A DNA stretch of 37,675 bases. Source: Streptomyces rhizosphaerihabitans (lineage in GTDB: Bacteria > Actinomycetota > Actinomycetes > Streptomycetales > Streptomycetaceae). The first letter of the stretch is position 1. The number at the start of each line of letters is the position of its first letter. Below, in pieces: positions 24,519-32,252 of this stretch. The stretch is from the NCBI RefSeq assembly GCF_025399795.1, contig NZ_JAODTZ010000068.1, positions 1-37,675 of the forward strand. Direction: 5' to 3'. The translations under genes were made by a program, and so were the position numbers. The notes beneath the pieces are model-generated. The model ran no database searches, had not been told where the DNA came from, and saw only the letters and a list, made by a program, of their open reading frames with translations.

Positions 24519-25577
24519 TCATGTGAGTGAACCGGGGGGATCGCCCAACTGGCTTTCTCCGTAGAGTTCTTCGTACGACAGCCATGCCCCGCCCGGCCCG
24601 TCCACCGACTCCGCGGCACGCACGGCACGCACGATCGCGCGCGTCACCAGGTCCGCGCCCGCCGCGAGGATCTCGTTGAGCGCCAGGGGGTTCTCGGCGA
24701 CGAGCGGCCGGGTGCCCGTGGCCAGCGCGAACACCGTGTCCCCGTCGTTCAGCAGATGCACCGGCCGCACGGCGCGCGCGATCCCGTCGTGCGTCGTACC
24801 CGCGAGTTTCTGCGCCTGCGCCCGCGTCAGAACGGCGTCGGTCGCGACGACGGCGAGCGTGGTGTTCAACGGGGGCGGCGCGTTCCTCGCGGTGGCCTCC
24901 GCGAGCCGCCGCCGGGCGGACTCGCGCACCGCGGCGGACGGACACACCGTCCGTCCGCGCGTCAACTCTCCGTACAGCGCGCCCGTCTCCGGTTCCACGA
25001 CCGAGCCCGCCGCGTTGGCCACCACCAGCGCGGCCACCGTGATGCCGGACTCCAGCACCGCGCTCGCCGTCCCGACCCCGCCCTTGAGCTGCCCGACCAC
25101 TGCCCCGGTACCGGCACCCACGCTTCCCTCGCGCACCGGTGAGCCCGACGCAGTCGCGTCGGCCGCCTCGACGGCGGCGCGTCCGGTGGCAGCGTCCGGC
25201 CGTGACCGGAAGTCGCCGCCGCGTCCGAGATCGAAGACGCAGGCGGCGGGCACGACGGGCACGACGTGCGTGGGGTCCGGCCCCACGCGCACTCCGCGTC
25301 CCCGCTCCTCCAGCCACGCCATCACGCCCGACGCCGAGTCCAGCCCGAACGCGCTGCCGCCGGTCAGTACGACCGCCTCGATCTTCTGCACGAGGTTGCG
25401 CGGATCGAGCGCGTCCGTCTCCTTGGTGCCGGGCCCGCCGCCGCGCACGTCCACGGCGGCGATCACACCTCCCTCGGGAGCGAGCACCACCGTCGTCCCC
25501 GTGAGCCAACCGTCCCCGGTGCGCGTCGCGTGTCCCACCCGCAGACCCACGACATCTGTCAGAGCGTCAACTGTCAT
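24519..25577 (-). CDS. P1/S58-family Ntn hydrolase, NylC/DmpA-like (352 aa)
   Basis: Members of this family are N-terminal-nucleophile aminopeptidases or amidases, such as DmpA and the nylon-oligomer hydrolase NylC. They cut themselves to expose a Ser or Thr nucleophile. Here the conserved segment PPLNTTLAVVATDAVLTRAQ puts an Asn238-Thr239 bond at the position where NylC is processed, so Thr239 is the expected nucleophile. Upstream family motifs are DVRGGGPGTKETDALDP (about 43-59), VLTGGSAFGLDSASGVM (about 70-86) and GAGTGAVVGQLKGGVG (about 154-169). The ATG at 25577 is chosen because the upstream extension is Arg-rich and non-conserved-looking. There is no signal peptide, so the enzyme is cytosolic. 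The natural substrate is unknown. Confidence 0.9.
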   Translation of the reverse strand: MTVDALTDVVGLRVGHATRTGDGWLTGTTVVLAPEGGVIAAVDVRGGGPGTKETDALDPRNLVQKIEAVVLTGGSAFGLDSASGVMAWLEERGRGVRVGPDPTHVVPVVPAACVFDLGRGGDFRSRPDAATGRAAVEAADATASGSPVREGSVGAGTGAVVGQLKGGVGTASAVLESGITVAALVVANAAGSVVEPETGALYGELTRGRTVCPSAAVRESARRRLAEATARNAPPPLNTTLAVVATDAVLTRAQAQKLAGTTHDGIARAVRPVHLLNDGDTVFALATGTRPLVAENPLALNEILAAGADLVTRAIVRAVRAAESVDGPGGAWLSYEELYGESQLGDPPGSLT

Positions 25578-25699
25578 GAGCCCAGTGTTCCCCGGCCTCG
25601 GACCCCGGCAGCGGCAGCCCGACGGCCTGGGGTCACGCGCCGACTCCGATGCCGAGGCCTGGGGGCACACGCCGATTCCGACGGCGCGCCATCCTCTCC

Positions 25700-25848
25700 C
25701 CACGTACGCCCTGCGCCTCTCCCTGCGCCTCTCCCTGCGTACGTCCTGCGTACGTCCTGCTCCCCTTCCCACGCACGCCTTGCCCCCCTTCTTGCGCACG
25801 CCTTGCTCGACTCCTCCACGCATCCCCTGCTCGTCTCGCTACGCGCTC
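25700..25848. repeat. C/T-rich degenerate repeats running into the LtrA stop
   Basis: CGCCTCTCCCTG and TACGTCCTGCG are each doubled near 25714-25759. They are followed by four 22-24 bp units of the form CCTTGC(T/C)C...C(A/G)CGCACG starting near 25756, 25778, 25801 and 25825. The last unit overlaps the stop codon of the minus-strand gene at 25839. Confidence 0.6.
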
Positions 25849-27074
25849 CTTGCCGAGCCGCCCGCCGCTTCCCGTGTCACCATCCGCGTCGTCATCACCA
25901 CCCCGACCGCCACAGCCAGTGCCGAGACGATGCCCGCGGCGAGTACCGCCCAGTCGCCCAGGAAGGTGCACAGGATGACGAGCAGCGCGGTGGTCGGCAG
26001 AACGAGCTGCTGGGCGATGCCGACCTTGAAGTGCCGGGAGTGCAGTGCCCAGACGGCGAGGAAGTACAACGCCGTCGGCAGTGTCACGGCGGCGGACGCC
26101 GAGAGTGCCGAGATGTGCGCGGTGCCGACCGTCTGCTCCACCGCGACCTCCAGACCCGCGCCGATCGCGGCAGCCGACGCGAAGATCAGATAGTGGCCGT
26201 ACCCCCACAGGAATGCCTGCCCGTTGGACCGCAGATGCCCGTGGATGGGCACCACGAAGTAGATCCACCAGGCGGAGAACACGATCAGCAGCCCACCGGC
26301 GGCGATGGGCAGGAGCTCGCCCAGGGCGTCGTGCTCGTCGACGGCCGACTTCACCGCGACCGTGGCGGCGGCGATCGTCTCGCCCAGCACGATGATCGTG
26401 AACAGTCCGTACCGCTCGGAGATGTGGTGCGGATGCCAGGACGTGGTGAAGTCCTTCTCCGCGAACACCGGGACGGACAGCTCGGCGACAGCCACCACCA
26501 GGAACACCCACGGTCGGCCCGCCTCCGGGGCGAGCAGCAGTCCGAGCCAGCCGACCTGGCACAGCAGTACGCCGCCCGCGTACCGCAGCGCCATGGTTCT
26601 CTCGGCTCCCTCGGTGGACCGTGCCACCCGTAGCCATTGCGCGATCATGGCGAACCGCATGATCGCGTAGCCGAGCCAGACGACCAGGAAGTCGTGACTC
26701 GCGAAGGCTTTCGACACCCCGGCCGCGAGCACCAGAACGCCGGCGATCTGCACCAGAGTGACGACCCGGTAGAGAACATCGTCATTGTCGTAAGCCGAAG
26801 CAAACCAACTGAAGTTCATCCAGGCCCACCAAATGGCGAAGAAGATCATCGCGTAGTTGAGGATGCCCTCACCCGCGTGACCCTCCGCCACGGCGTGCAC
26901 CAGTTGGGAGCCCGCCTGGGCGATGGCCACCACGAAACACAGGTCGAACAGGAGCTCCAGCGGTGACGCGACCCGGTGCTCCTCGTCACGGCCGCGTGCG
27001 GTCATTCTGCGCAGCGGCCGGCGGCCTGTGGGCCGTGGTGTCGCGGCGGATTCCGGAGTGGGACGGGACGTCAT
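25839..27074 (-). CDS. LtrA-family (low temperature requirement A) membrane protein (411 aa)
   Basis: This is a polytopic membrane protein with about 11-12 hydrophobic segments. It begins with the family signature EEHRVASPLELLFDLCFVVA (residues 31-50). Conserved elements follow: WWAWMNFSWFASAYDNDD near 87-104, then HHISERYGLFTIIVLGE near 213-229. Length is typical. The ATG at 27074 is taken because it begins a short basic N-terminus, although its ribosome site is weak. LtrA was named from Listeria; its biochemical role is unknown. A perfect CTTGTGAA-N4-TTCACAAG palindrome lies 34 nt upstream. Confidence 0.92.
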   Translation of the reverse strand: MTSRPTPESAATPRPTGRRPLRRMTARGRDEEHRVASPLELLFDLCFVVAIAQAGSQLVHAVAEGHAGEGILNYAMIFFAIWWAWMNFSWFASAYDNDDVLYRVVTLVQIAGVLVLAAGVSKAFASHDFLVVWLGYAIMRFAMIAQWLRVARSTEGAERTMALRYAGGVLLCQVGWLGLLLAPEAGRPWVFLVVAVAELSVPVFAEKDFTTSWHPHHISERYGLFTIIVLGETIAAATVAVKSAVDEHDALGELLPIAAGGLLIVFSAWWIYFVVPIHGHLRSNGQAFLWGYGHYLIFASAAAIGAGLEVAVEQTVGTAHISALSASAAVTLPTALYFLAVWALHSRHFKVGIAQQLVLPTTALLVILCTFLGDWAVLAAGIVSALAVAVGVVMTTRMVTREAAGGSARSA

Positions 27075-27107
27075 ACGGCCAAGCACAGCAGAAAAGTCCC
27101 GGAAATT

Positions 27108-27127
27108 CTTGTGAATGCGTTCACAAG
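27108..27127. promoter_or_regulatory. Perfect Crp-like palindrome upstream of the LtrA gene
   Basis: CTTGTGAATGCGTTCACAAG has perfect 8-nt arms around TGCG and contains TGTGA-N6-TCACA. It differs from the Streptomyces Crp pattern GTG-N6-GNCAC at one position. GntR- or TetR-type repressors could also use such a site. It lies between the divergent LtrA gene and the 60-aa gene. Confidence 0.6.
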
Positions 27128-27354
27128 CGGCCCTGAGGTCGAATGCTCGACGGGATACCAGGTCAGAGGTGTCACGGGGATCCGGATCCGCCGGGGCGGA
27201 GGGCTCTTGGGGCCGCTCGCGACGACCCGGTGCCGGGTACCTGATCGGGGCCCCGCGCCGCCCGCCCCCTCCTGGTGGTCCCACGGCTGACGCGACGGCG
27301 GGGCGCCCGGGCGAGGCCGGGCGGGCCGCCACCCTCGCGGCGTACCCTTGGGGC

Positions 27355-27537
27355 ATGAGTCCCGCCCCCGCCCCCGAACCGCGCGATCCGAAGCCGGCGC
27401 TGGTCTTCGACGATCCGTTGAGCCAGCAGTCCTCGGACGATACGGACCGTGGGTGGGGTGAGCGGGCCGACAGCACTGGTGACAGTGCCGCCGACCTGAA
27501 GCGCTTCCTCGACGAGAAGCCGCCCCACCACATCTGA
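27355..27537 (+). CDS. Small acidic hypothetical protein (60 aa)
   Basis: The ATG at 27355 begins a 60-residue acidic protein. It has a Pro-rich head (MSPAPAPEPRDPKPALVFDD), a Ser/Asp middle and the tail LKRFLDEKPPHHI. Codon use is clearly coding-like, unlike the upstream part of the same frame. Either GGGG acts as a weak ribosome site, or the TACCCT ending 6 nt before the ATG is a -10 and the message is leaderless. I recall small proteins like this being conserved in Streptomyces, but the function is unknown. It diverges from the LtrA gene and converges on mscL. Confidence 0.7.
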   Translation: MSPAPAPEPRDPKPALVFDDPLSQQSSDDTDRGWGERADSTGDSAADLKRFLDEKPPHHI

Positions 27538-27605
27538 GCCCGGCCCCTGGCCTTGTGGCTGCCGTATTCCCCGCCACTGAGCTCGAAGCTCCCGGATCCC
27601 CGGAT

Positions 27606-27692
27606 TTCGGTCTCCCGGCCCCGGGGTTCCAGGCGCCCGGTCTCCTGAGGCCCAGGTCCCGGACTGGTCTCCCGGCCCCCGGTCTCCTGACG
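27606..27692. repeat. Imperfect GGTCTCCCGG repeats between the small gene and mscL
   Basis: CGGTCTCCCGGCCCC occurs near 27608 and, as TGGTCTCCCGGCCCC, near 27665. GCCCGGTCTCCTGA occurs near 27635 and again with a small change near 27677. The repeats fill the spacer between two convergent genes. Confidence 0.55.
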
Positions 27693-27736
27693 TCGGAGCC
27701 ACCCGATTTTCCGGGCGCGGGCCCACAGCTTCGCCG

Positions 27737-28207
27737 TCAGTACTCGCGGCGTCCCGGACCGCGCTGGACGACCAGCGCGTCGCGGATCTCCTTCAGGACC
27801 TCCAGCTCGGACACCTCGATGACCTCGCGCGTGCCTTCCTTCGCCTTCTGGCGAGCCGCCTGCCGGGCCAGGAACTTGGCCATCGGCAGAACCATGAGGA
27901 AGTAGACGACGGCGGCAGTGATCACGAAGCTGAGCGTGGCGCCCAGCACCGAGCCCCACATGATGCGGATACCCGTGGCGGTCGTCCCGCTGCCCCGGCA
28001 CGGACCTTCCAGGCAGGAGTTGTAGCTGTCGAGGTTCTTCGTACCGACAGCGCCGACCAGCGGGTTGATGATGCCCTTCACCACGGAGTTGACGATGTTG
28101 GTGAAGGCGGCGCCGATGACCACGGCGACGGCCAGGTCGATGACGTTGCCACGCATCAGAAAGGCCTTGAAGCCCTCCAGGACACCGGGCTGCTTGTTTT
28201 CGCTCAC
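27737..28207 (-). CDS. mscL: Large-conductance mechanosensitive channel MscL (156 aa)
   Basis: This is a homopentameric plasma-membrane channel that opens under membrane tension to release osmolytes. TM1 is at about residues 20-50 (GNVIDLAVAVVIGAAFTNIV, the MscL signature). TM2 is at about 85-110 and a charged cytosolic helix ends the protein. A GTG at 28207 with GGAGGGG 7 nt upstream gives the standard short N-terminus. The periplasmic loop contains two Cys residues (65 and 70, in SCLEGPC) that are absent from the E. coli and M. tuberculosis channels as I remember them. It follows the SAF-domain gene on the same strand by 114 nt. Confidence 0.95.
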   Translation of the reverse strand: MSENKQPGVLEGFKAFLMRGNVIDLAVAVVIGAAFTNIVNSVVKGIINPLVGAVGTKNLDSYNSCLEGPCRGSGTTATGIRIMWGSVLGATLSFVITAAVVYFLMVLPMAKFLARQAARQKAKEGTREVIEVSELEVLKEIRDALVVQRGPGRREY

Positions 28208-28321
28208 TGGGAGGCCCCTCCGCACAGGTTGTGGAACAAACAGCTCCGCAACCTACGGCAGGGCGTTCCGGGCCCGTCCGACTGGGTAGCTCGAACGACG
28301 GACTTGACACAGTTTCGTCAC

Positions 28322-28867
28322 TCATCGCAGCGTCACCGCCAGCCGTGATGTGGTGCCGGCACCGGCCAGCCGTGCGGCCGTCGTGCGCGGGACGGAGAGG
28401 ATGACGAGGGCTCCCGTGTCGGTGGCCCCGACGTCCGGAACCCCGGTGACCCGTGCCCCGGTCGCGACCACGCGCGCCGCACCGCCGCTGTCCGCGGCGA
28501 CCACGTCGACCCGGTCGCCGGGACGCAACAGGCTCACCGTGGCACCGTCCGCGATCCGGACCGGCGCCCTCACCGTCTCGACCGCGCCCTGCCCGTGTGC
28601 AGGCGTGGAAGCGGTGGTGGAAGCGGACGCGGCAGGGGGCGCGGACGTCGGATGCCCGCGCGCCCGCTCGGTGTTCCCCGGGCCGGCTGCCACGAGGGCG
28701 GCCGCCGTCATCGCCAGGCCGGCGGCGACCGCTCGCCGCCTGTGGTGCGCGAGGAGCCGCAGCCGATACCGCCCGCCCCGCACACGGAGGGGCGCGAACT
28801 GGGGCACCTCGCAGGTCGGAGGCGCGTCCGCGCCGGGCGGGCGGATGAGTTGAGGGAGCTGTGCCAT
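28322..28867 (-). CDS. Membrane-anchored SAF/RcpC (CpaB-like) domain protein (181 aa)
   Basis: The ATG at 28867 is preferred to the longer frame because the added part looks non-coding. A basic segment (YRLRLLAHHRRR) precedes one membrane helix (about residues 46-62), then an Ala/Ser/Thr/Pro linker. An exported domain at about 98-181 (VRIADGATVSLLRPGDRVDV, then VLSVP-type strands) has the beta pattern of SAF/RcpC domains from Flp-pilus assembly proteins. Only part of a full CpaB is present and no pilus genes are visible in the window. It lies directly upstream of mscL on the same strand. The role is unknown; envelope association is an inference. Confidence 0.75.
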   Translation of the reverse strand: MAQLPQLIRPPGADAPPTCEVPQFAPLRVRGGRYRLRLLAHHRRRAVAAGLAMTAAALVAAGPGNTERARGHPTSAPPAASASTTASTPAHGQGAVETVRAPVRIADGATVSLLRPGDRVDVVAADSGGAARVVATGARVTGVPDVGATDTGALVILSVPRTTAARLAGAGTTSRLAVTLR

Positions 28868-29263
28868 GGTGACCACCACCTGCGACGAGGGATCGGCTTG
28901 CGATCCCACGATGAGGTCTCGCCGCGAAGCCCGCTGGAGCCCGTGGATCACCGAGGAATTGTGGACAACTCCCTCACCCGAACGGGAGGTTCCGCCCGCG
29001 TTCGGCCCGAGAGACTCCGCCTTCGCGACGGCGCGCTCACACCGGGTGCACCGTCGCCGGCCACTGCGATGCTGAGGACCACCGCGATGGCAGGAGTCAC
29101 CGCGGCGGCGAGGGCCACTGCGATGGGGACGGCCACCGTGCAGACGCGGGCCACGGCGACCGCCCCGCGGCCCCGGTCACCTGCGACCCGCCACCTGTCA
29201 CCGGGATCGGACCGGGCGGGACGAGGGCCCGGTCAGGGCTGGGTGGGATCGCAGCGGCCGCCG
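28868..29263. other. Spacer between MTAP and the SAF gene, no supported gene
   Basis: The left half is featureless GC-rich DNA. The right half (about 29060-29165) has degenerate units of GCCACTGCGATGG / ACCACCGCGATGG spaced 20-45 nt apart. Upstream control elements of the SAF gene probably lie near 28870-28960, but none is clear. Confidence 0.45.
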
Positions 29264-30142
29264 TTACGGCAGCTCGAAGCCGGGGTCCATCCCGCCCAGG
29301 GCCGTCGTGCACAGGCAGTCCCGTGTTCCGTTCGCCGGCAGTCCGGCGACCGCGTCGAAGAGCACGCCCCGCAGCCGGTCCACATTCGCCGCGAACACCT
29401 TCAGCACCTCGTCGTGCGAGACGCCCTCGCCGGTCCCGGCCCCCGCGTCGAGGTCGGTGACCAGCGTCAACGACGTGTAGCAGAGCTCCAGTTCACGGGC
29501 GAGCGCGGCCTCGGGGTGCCCGGTCATGCCGACCACCGACCAGCCCTGCGCCTGGTGCCAGAGTGATTCGGCCCGGGTGGAGAACCGCGGACCCTCTATG
29601 ACCACGAGCGTGCCGCCGTCCACCGGCTCCCAGTCCCGTCCGCGGGCCGCTCGCAGGGCGACCTCGCGTCCGACGGGGCAGTACGGGTCGGCCAGCGACA
29701 CATGCACGACGTTCGGCACCGAGCCGTCCGGCAGCGGCAGCCCGTCGAAGTAGGACTGCGGCCGTGACTTCGTACGGTCCACGAACTGGTCCGGAACGAG
29801 CAGGGTTCCGGGCCCGTACTCCGGACGCAGTCCGCCGACGGCGCAGGGGCCGAGGATCTGGCGGGCGCCGACGGAGCGCAGCGCCCACAGGTTGGCCCGG
29901 TAGTTGATGCGGTGCGGTGGCAGATGGTGGCCGCGGCCGTGGCGGGGGAGGAAGGCGACCCGCCGACCGGCGATCTCGCCGAGGAACAGCGAGTCGCTGG
30001 GCGGCCCGTAAGGCGTGTCCACCTGCAGCTCGGTCACGTCGTCGAGGAACGAGTAGAAGCCCGAGCCGCCGATGACGCCGATCTCGGCCAAGGCCGTCGA
30101 CTGCTCCTCGGCCGGGGTCTGTGGGTTCTCCGTGTTCGCCAT
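29264..30142 (-). CDS. mtnP: S-methyl-5'-thioadenosine phosphorylase (292 aa)
   Basis: This cytosolic enzyme splits 5'-methylthioadenosine with phosphate to adenine and methylthioribose-1-phosphate in methionine salvage. Family motifs are the phosphate loop IGVIGGSGFYSF near residues 23-34, FLPRHGRGHHLPPHRINYRA near 65-84, and VIEGPRFSTRAES near 188-200. VGMTGHPEAALARELELCYT near 212-231 is the MTAP-type adenosine-site signature, as opposed to guanosine/inosine phosphorylases. The ATG at 30142 has AGGGTG 7 nt upstream; a GTG 9 nt earlier is less likely. Methylthioinosine phosphorylases are close relatives, so substrate preference is by best motif fit. Confidence 0.9.
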   Translation of the reverse strand: MANTENPQTPAEEQSTALAEIGVIGGSGFYSFLDDVTELQVDTPYGPPSDSLFLGEIAGRRVAFLPRHGRGHHLPPHRINYRANLWALRSVGARQILGPCAVGGLRPEYGPGTLLVPDQFVDRTKSRPQSYFDGLPLPDGSVPNVVHVSLADPYCPVGREVALRAARGRDWEPVDGGTLVVIEGPRFSTRAESLWHQAQGWSVVGMTGHPEAALARELELCYTSLTLVTDLDAGAGTGEGVSHDEVLKVFAANVDRLRGVLFDAVAGLPANGTRDCLCTTALGGMDPGFELP

Positions 30143-30175
30143 GAACGGCACCCTAGCCGGGACGGGGGAACGCCG

Positions 30176-30207
30176 AGGACCCCGTCGTCGTACGACGACG
30201 GGGTCCT
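30176..30207 (-). terminator. 32-bp perfect palindrome between FmdB and MTAP genes
   Basis: The arms AGGACCCCGTCGTCG (30176-30190) and its complement (30193-30207) meet around TA. It lies 74 nt after the FmdB stop codon and before the MTAP start on the same strand, so it separates the two transcripts. Confidence 0.8.
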
Positions 30208-30280
30208 GTGGAAACGAGCCTTGTGGGGCCTCGCGGAGACGGCTGGGCCGGGGCAGGAGCCCCGGCGGACCGCGGAGGCC

Positions 30281-30601
30281 CTAAGCGGCGGAACTGCTCG
30301 ACGAGCCGGTGCCCGACGACTTCGTGTCCGAGGACGACGACGTGGACGCCGACGACGAGGACTTCGAGTCCGACGAGGACGTGGACGTCGCCGACTTGGA
30401 AGCCGGTGAACTGCTCGACGAGGAGCCGCGGCTGTCGTTGCGGTAGAAGCCGGAGCCCTTGAAGACAATGCCGACGGCCGAGAACACCTTCTTCAGGCGG
30501 CCGCTGCAGTTCGGGCATTCGGTCAGGGCGTCATCGGTGAACTTCTGCACCGCCTCGAGGCCCTCGCCGCACGCGGTGCACTGGTACTGGTAGGTCGGCA
30601 C
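30281..30601 (-). CDS. FmdB-family zinc-ribbon protein with Ser-rich tail (106 aa)
   Basis: A GTG at 30601 has AGGAGGA 7 nt upstream. The N-terminus is the FmdB/CxxC regulatory-type zinc ribbon: YQYQCTACGEGLEAVQKF with Cys8 and Cys11, then ECPNCSGRLKKVFSAVGIVF with Cys29 and Cys32. After the conserved GSGFYRND the remaining 45 residues or so are almost only Ser, Thr, Lys, Ala and Asp, probably disordered. FmdB was named from formamidase gene clusters and its molecular role is unknown. A CIRCE-like inverted repeat sits directly upstream of the ribosome site, which suggests HrcA-type heat-shock control. Confidence 0.92.
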   Translation of the reverse strand: MPTYQYQCTACGEGLEAVQKFTDDALTECPNCSGRLKKVFSAVGIVFKGSGFYRNDSRGSSSSSSPASKSATSTSSSDSKSSSSASTSSSSDTKSSGTGSSSSSAA

Positions 30602-30612
30602 TTGTCTTCCTC

Positions 30613-30639
30613 CTGGCACTCTCACTCAGTGAGTGCTAA
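30613..30639 (-). promoter_or_regulatory. CIRCE-like HrcA operator in front of the FmdB gene
   Basis: On the minus strand TTAGCACTC (30639-30631) is a perfect CIRCE left arm. It is followed by exactly 9 nt and then GAGTGCCAG (30621-30613), which matches the right arm GAGTGCTAA at 7 of 9 positions. A -10-like TATGGA at 30651-30646 would start transcription at the left edge of the element, where CIRCE normally sits. In Streptomyces CIRCE/HrcA is known for groESL and groEL2. Confidence 0.75.
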
Positions 30640-30669
30640 CGACGGTCCATACTGACGTATTCCGCGAGA

Positions 30670-32094
30670 TCAGTCCACTGTCACCGGCACGCGGTGACCG
30701 ACGCCACGTGCGACGGCTCGGCTCGGGGCCTGTGTGGCGAGGCGTGAGCGCAGTGCCACCAGGGTTGCCAGGGCCAGCGCGGTACCGGCCATCGGCACCA
30801 GGAATCCGGCGCCGTCCCAGAGCCTGTCCTCCAGTTGTCCGGCGACGGTGACGGCTGCCGCCTGGCCGAGCGCGACGGCGCCGGTGAGCCAGGTGAAGGC
30901 CTCGGTGCGGGCGCCCTGCGGAACGAGGCTCTCGACCAGGGTGTAGCCGGTGATCAGGGTCGGCGCGATGCACATACCGACGACAAGACCGAGGCCGGCG
31001 AGCGCGATCACCGAGTTCGCCGCCCACAGCCCGGAGGCGGCCAGCGCGAGGGCGGCGTACCCGAGGACGAGCCGTCGCTGCGGGGCCACCTTCCAGGCGA
31101 TGGCGCCGCAGACGATGCCGGAGAGCATGTTGCCCGCCGCGAAGACGCCGTACAGGACACCGTTCAGGCCGGGCTCGCCGATCGACTCGCTGTACGCGGC
31201 CAGCGAGACCTGCATACCGCCGAAGACGGAGCCGATGCCCAGGAAGGTCATGATCAGAACGCGTACTCCGGGGATCCGCAGAGCGGAACCGTGCTCCACG
31301 CGCGCGTGTCCGGCGAGGGCGACCGATGGCTGTGTGCTCTTCTGCGCGGCGAACAGCAGACCGCCGATCAGAGTCAGCGAAGCCTCGGTCAGCAGGCCCG
31401 CGGCGGGATCGACAGCCGTGCACAGCGCGGTGGCGAGCAGCGGGCCGAAGACGAAGGTCAACTCGTCCGTGACGGACTCGAAGGCCGCCGCGGTCGACAT
31501 CAGGGGCGAGCCCTGAAGCTTCACGCCCCAGCGGGCCCGCACCATGGGGCCGACCTGCGGCACCGAGGCGCCGGTCGGCACGGCGGCCGCGAAAAGCGCC
31601 CACAAGGGGGCGCCCGCCAGCGCGAGCGCGGTCAAGGAGAAGCCGGCCACGGTGTGCACGAGGACGCCGGGCAGCAGGACGGCCCGCTGTCCGTGCCGGT
31701 CGGCCAGACGTCCGGTGAAGGGCGCGAACAGCGCCATGGAGACACCGGTGACGGCGGCGACCGCGCCGGCCGCGCCGTACGAGCCGGTGGTGTGCTGCAC
31801 GAGCAGCACGATGGAGATCGTCAGCATGGCGAACGGCTGGCGGGCCGCGAAGCCGGGGAGCAGGAACGTCCAGGCGCCGCGGGTGCGCAGCAGCTGTCCG
31901 TATCCAGGACGGGAGGTGACCGTGGATGCCACGGCCCGTGCCTTTCTGCCGCCTGGTAGCGCGCCCGTGCGGGGGGCGCCGAGAGCTGTCCTCTTGCGCG
32001 GATCTGCGGTAGATACCGGCGCCTCCTGCGGGAGGACGTCACGGCCGCCATACGGTCGCGCCAGCTCTGCGTCAGGCAGAGTTGGTTCGATCAA
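30670..32094 (-). CDS. Major facilitator superfamily permease (474 aa by the longest start)
   Basis: This 12-TM transporter of the plasma membrane has a motif-A-like loop (TGRLADRHGQRAVLL) after the second helix. The mid-section contains a segment common in actinomycete permeases of unknown substrate (VPQVGPMVRARW). Two starts are possible. A TTG at 32094 has GAAGG 6 nt upstream. A GTG at 31932 has AAAGG 8 nt upstream and gives a 420-aa protein that begins closer to the first helix. The extra 54 residues are polar and not clearly conserved. It is followed by the FmdB gene and preceded by the antiporter gene, all on one strand but with separate control signals. Confidence 0.88.
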   Translation of the reverse strand: MIEPTLPDAELARPYGGRDVLPQEAPVSTADPRKRTALGAPRTGALPGGRKARAVASTVTSRPGYGQLLRTRGAWTFLLPGFAARQPFAMLTISIVLLVQHTTGSYGAAGAVAAVTGVSMALFAPFTGRLADRHGQRAVLLPGVLVHTVAGFSLTALALAGAPLWALFAAAVPTGASVPQVGPMVRARWGVKLQGSPLMSTAAAFESVTDELTFVFGPLLATALCTAVDPAAGLLTEASLTLIGGLLFAAQKSTQPSVALAGHARVEHGSALRIPGVRVLIMTFLGIGSVFGGMQVSLAAYSESIGEPGLNGVLYGVFAAGNMLSGIVCGAIAWKVAPQRRLVLGYAALALAASGLWAANSVIALAGLGLVVGMCIAPTLITGYTLVESLVPQGARTEAFTWLTGAVALGQAAAVTVAGQLEDRLWDGAGFLVPMAGTALALATLVALRSRLATQAPSRAVARGVGHRVPVTVD

Positions 32095-32252
32095 GGTGTG
32101 CCTTCATCGTACAGGGGGTGGGTGTCGCCACACCTGTGAAAATGAGCACCACGGGATCGCGCGCCTGTGAATGCCTCTCGCTTCTTCGGGTCCTGTTCGG
32201 GGTTTCGTAAGAAGCGTGTCCGGTGTCCCGTAAGAGTCCGTCCAGCGTCGCG

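Noticed and set aside
27075..28325. Minus-strand extension of the LtrA frame through the small gene and mscL
   Set aside because: The extension overlaps two well-supported genes and its translation has no domain. The LtrA signature starts about 30 residues after the ATG at 27074.
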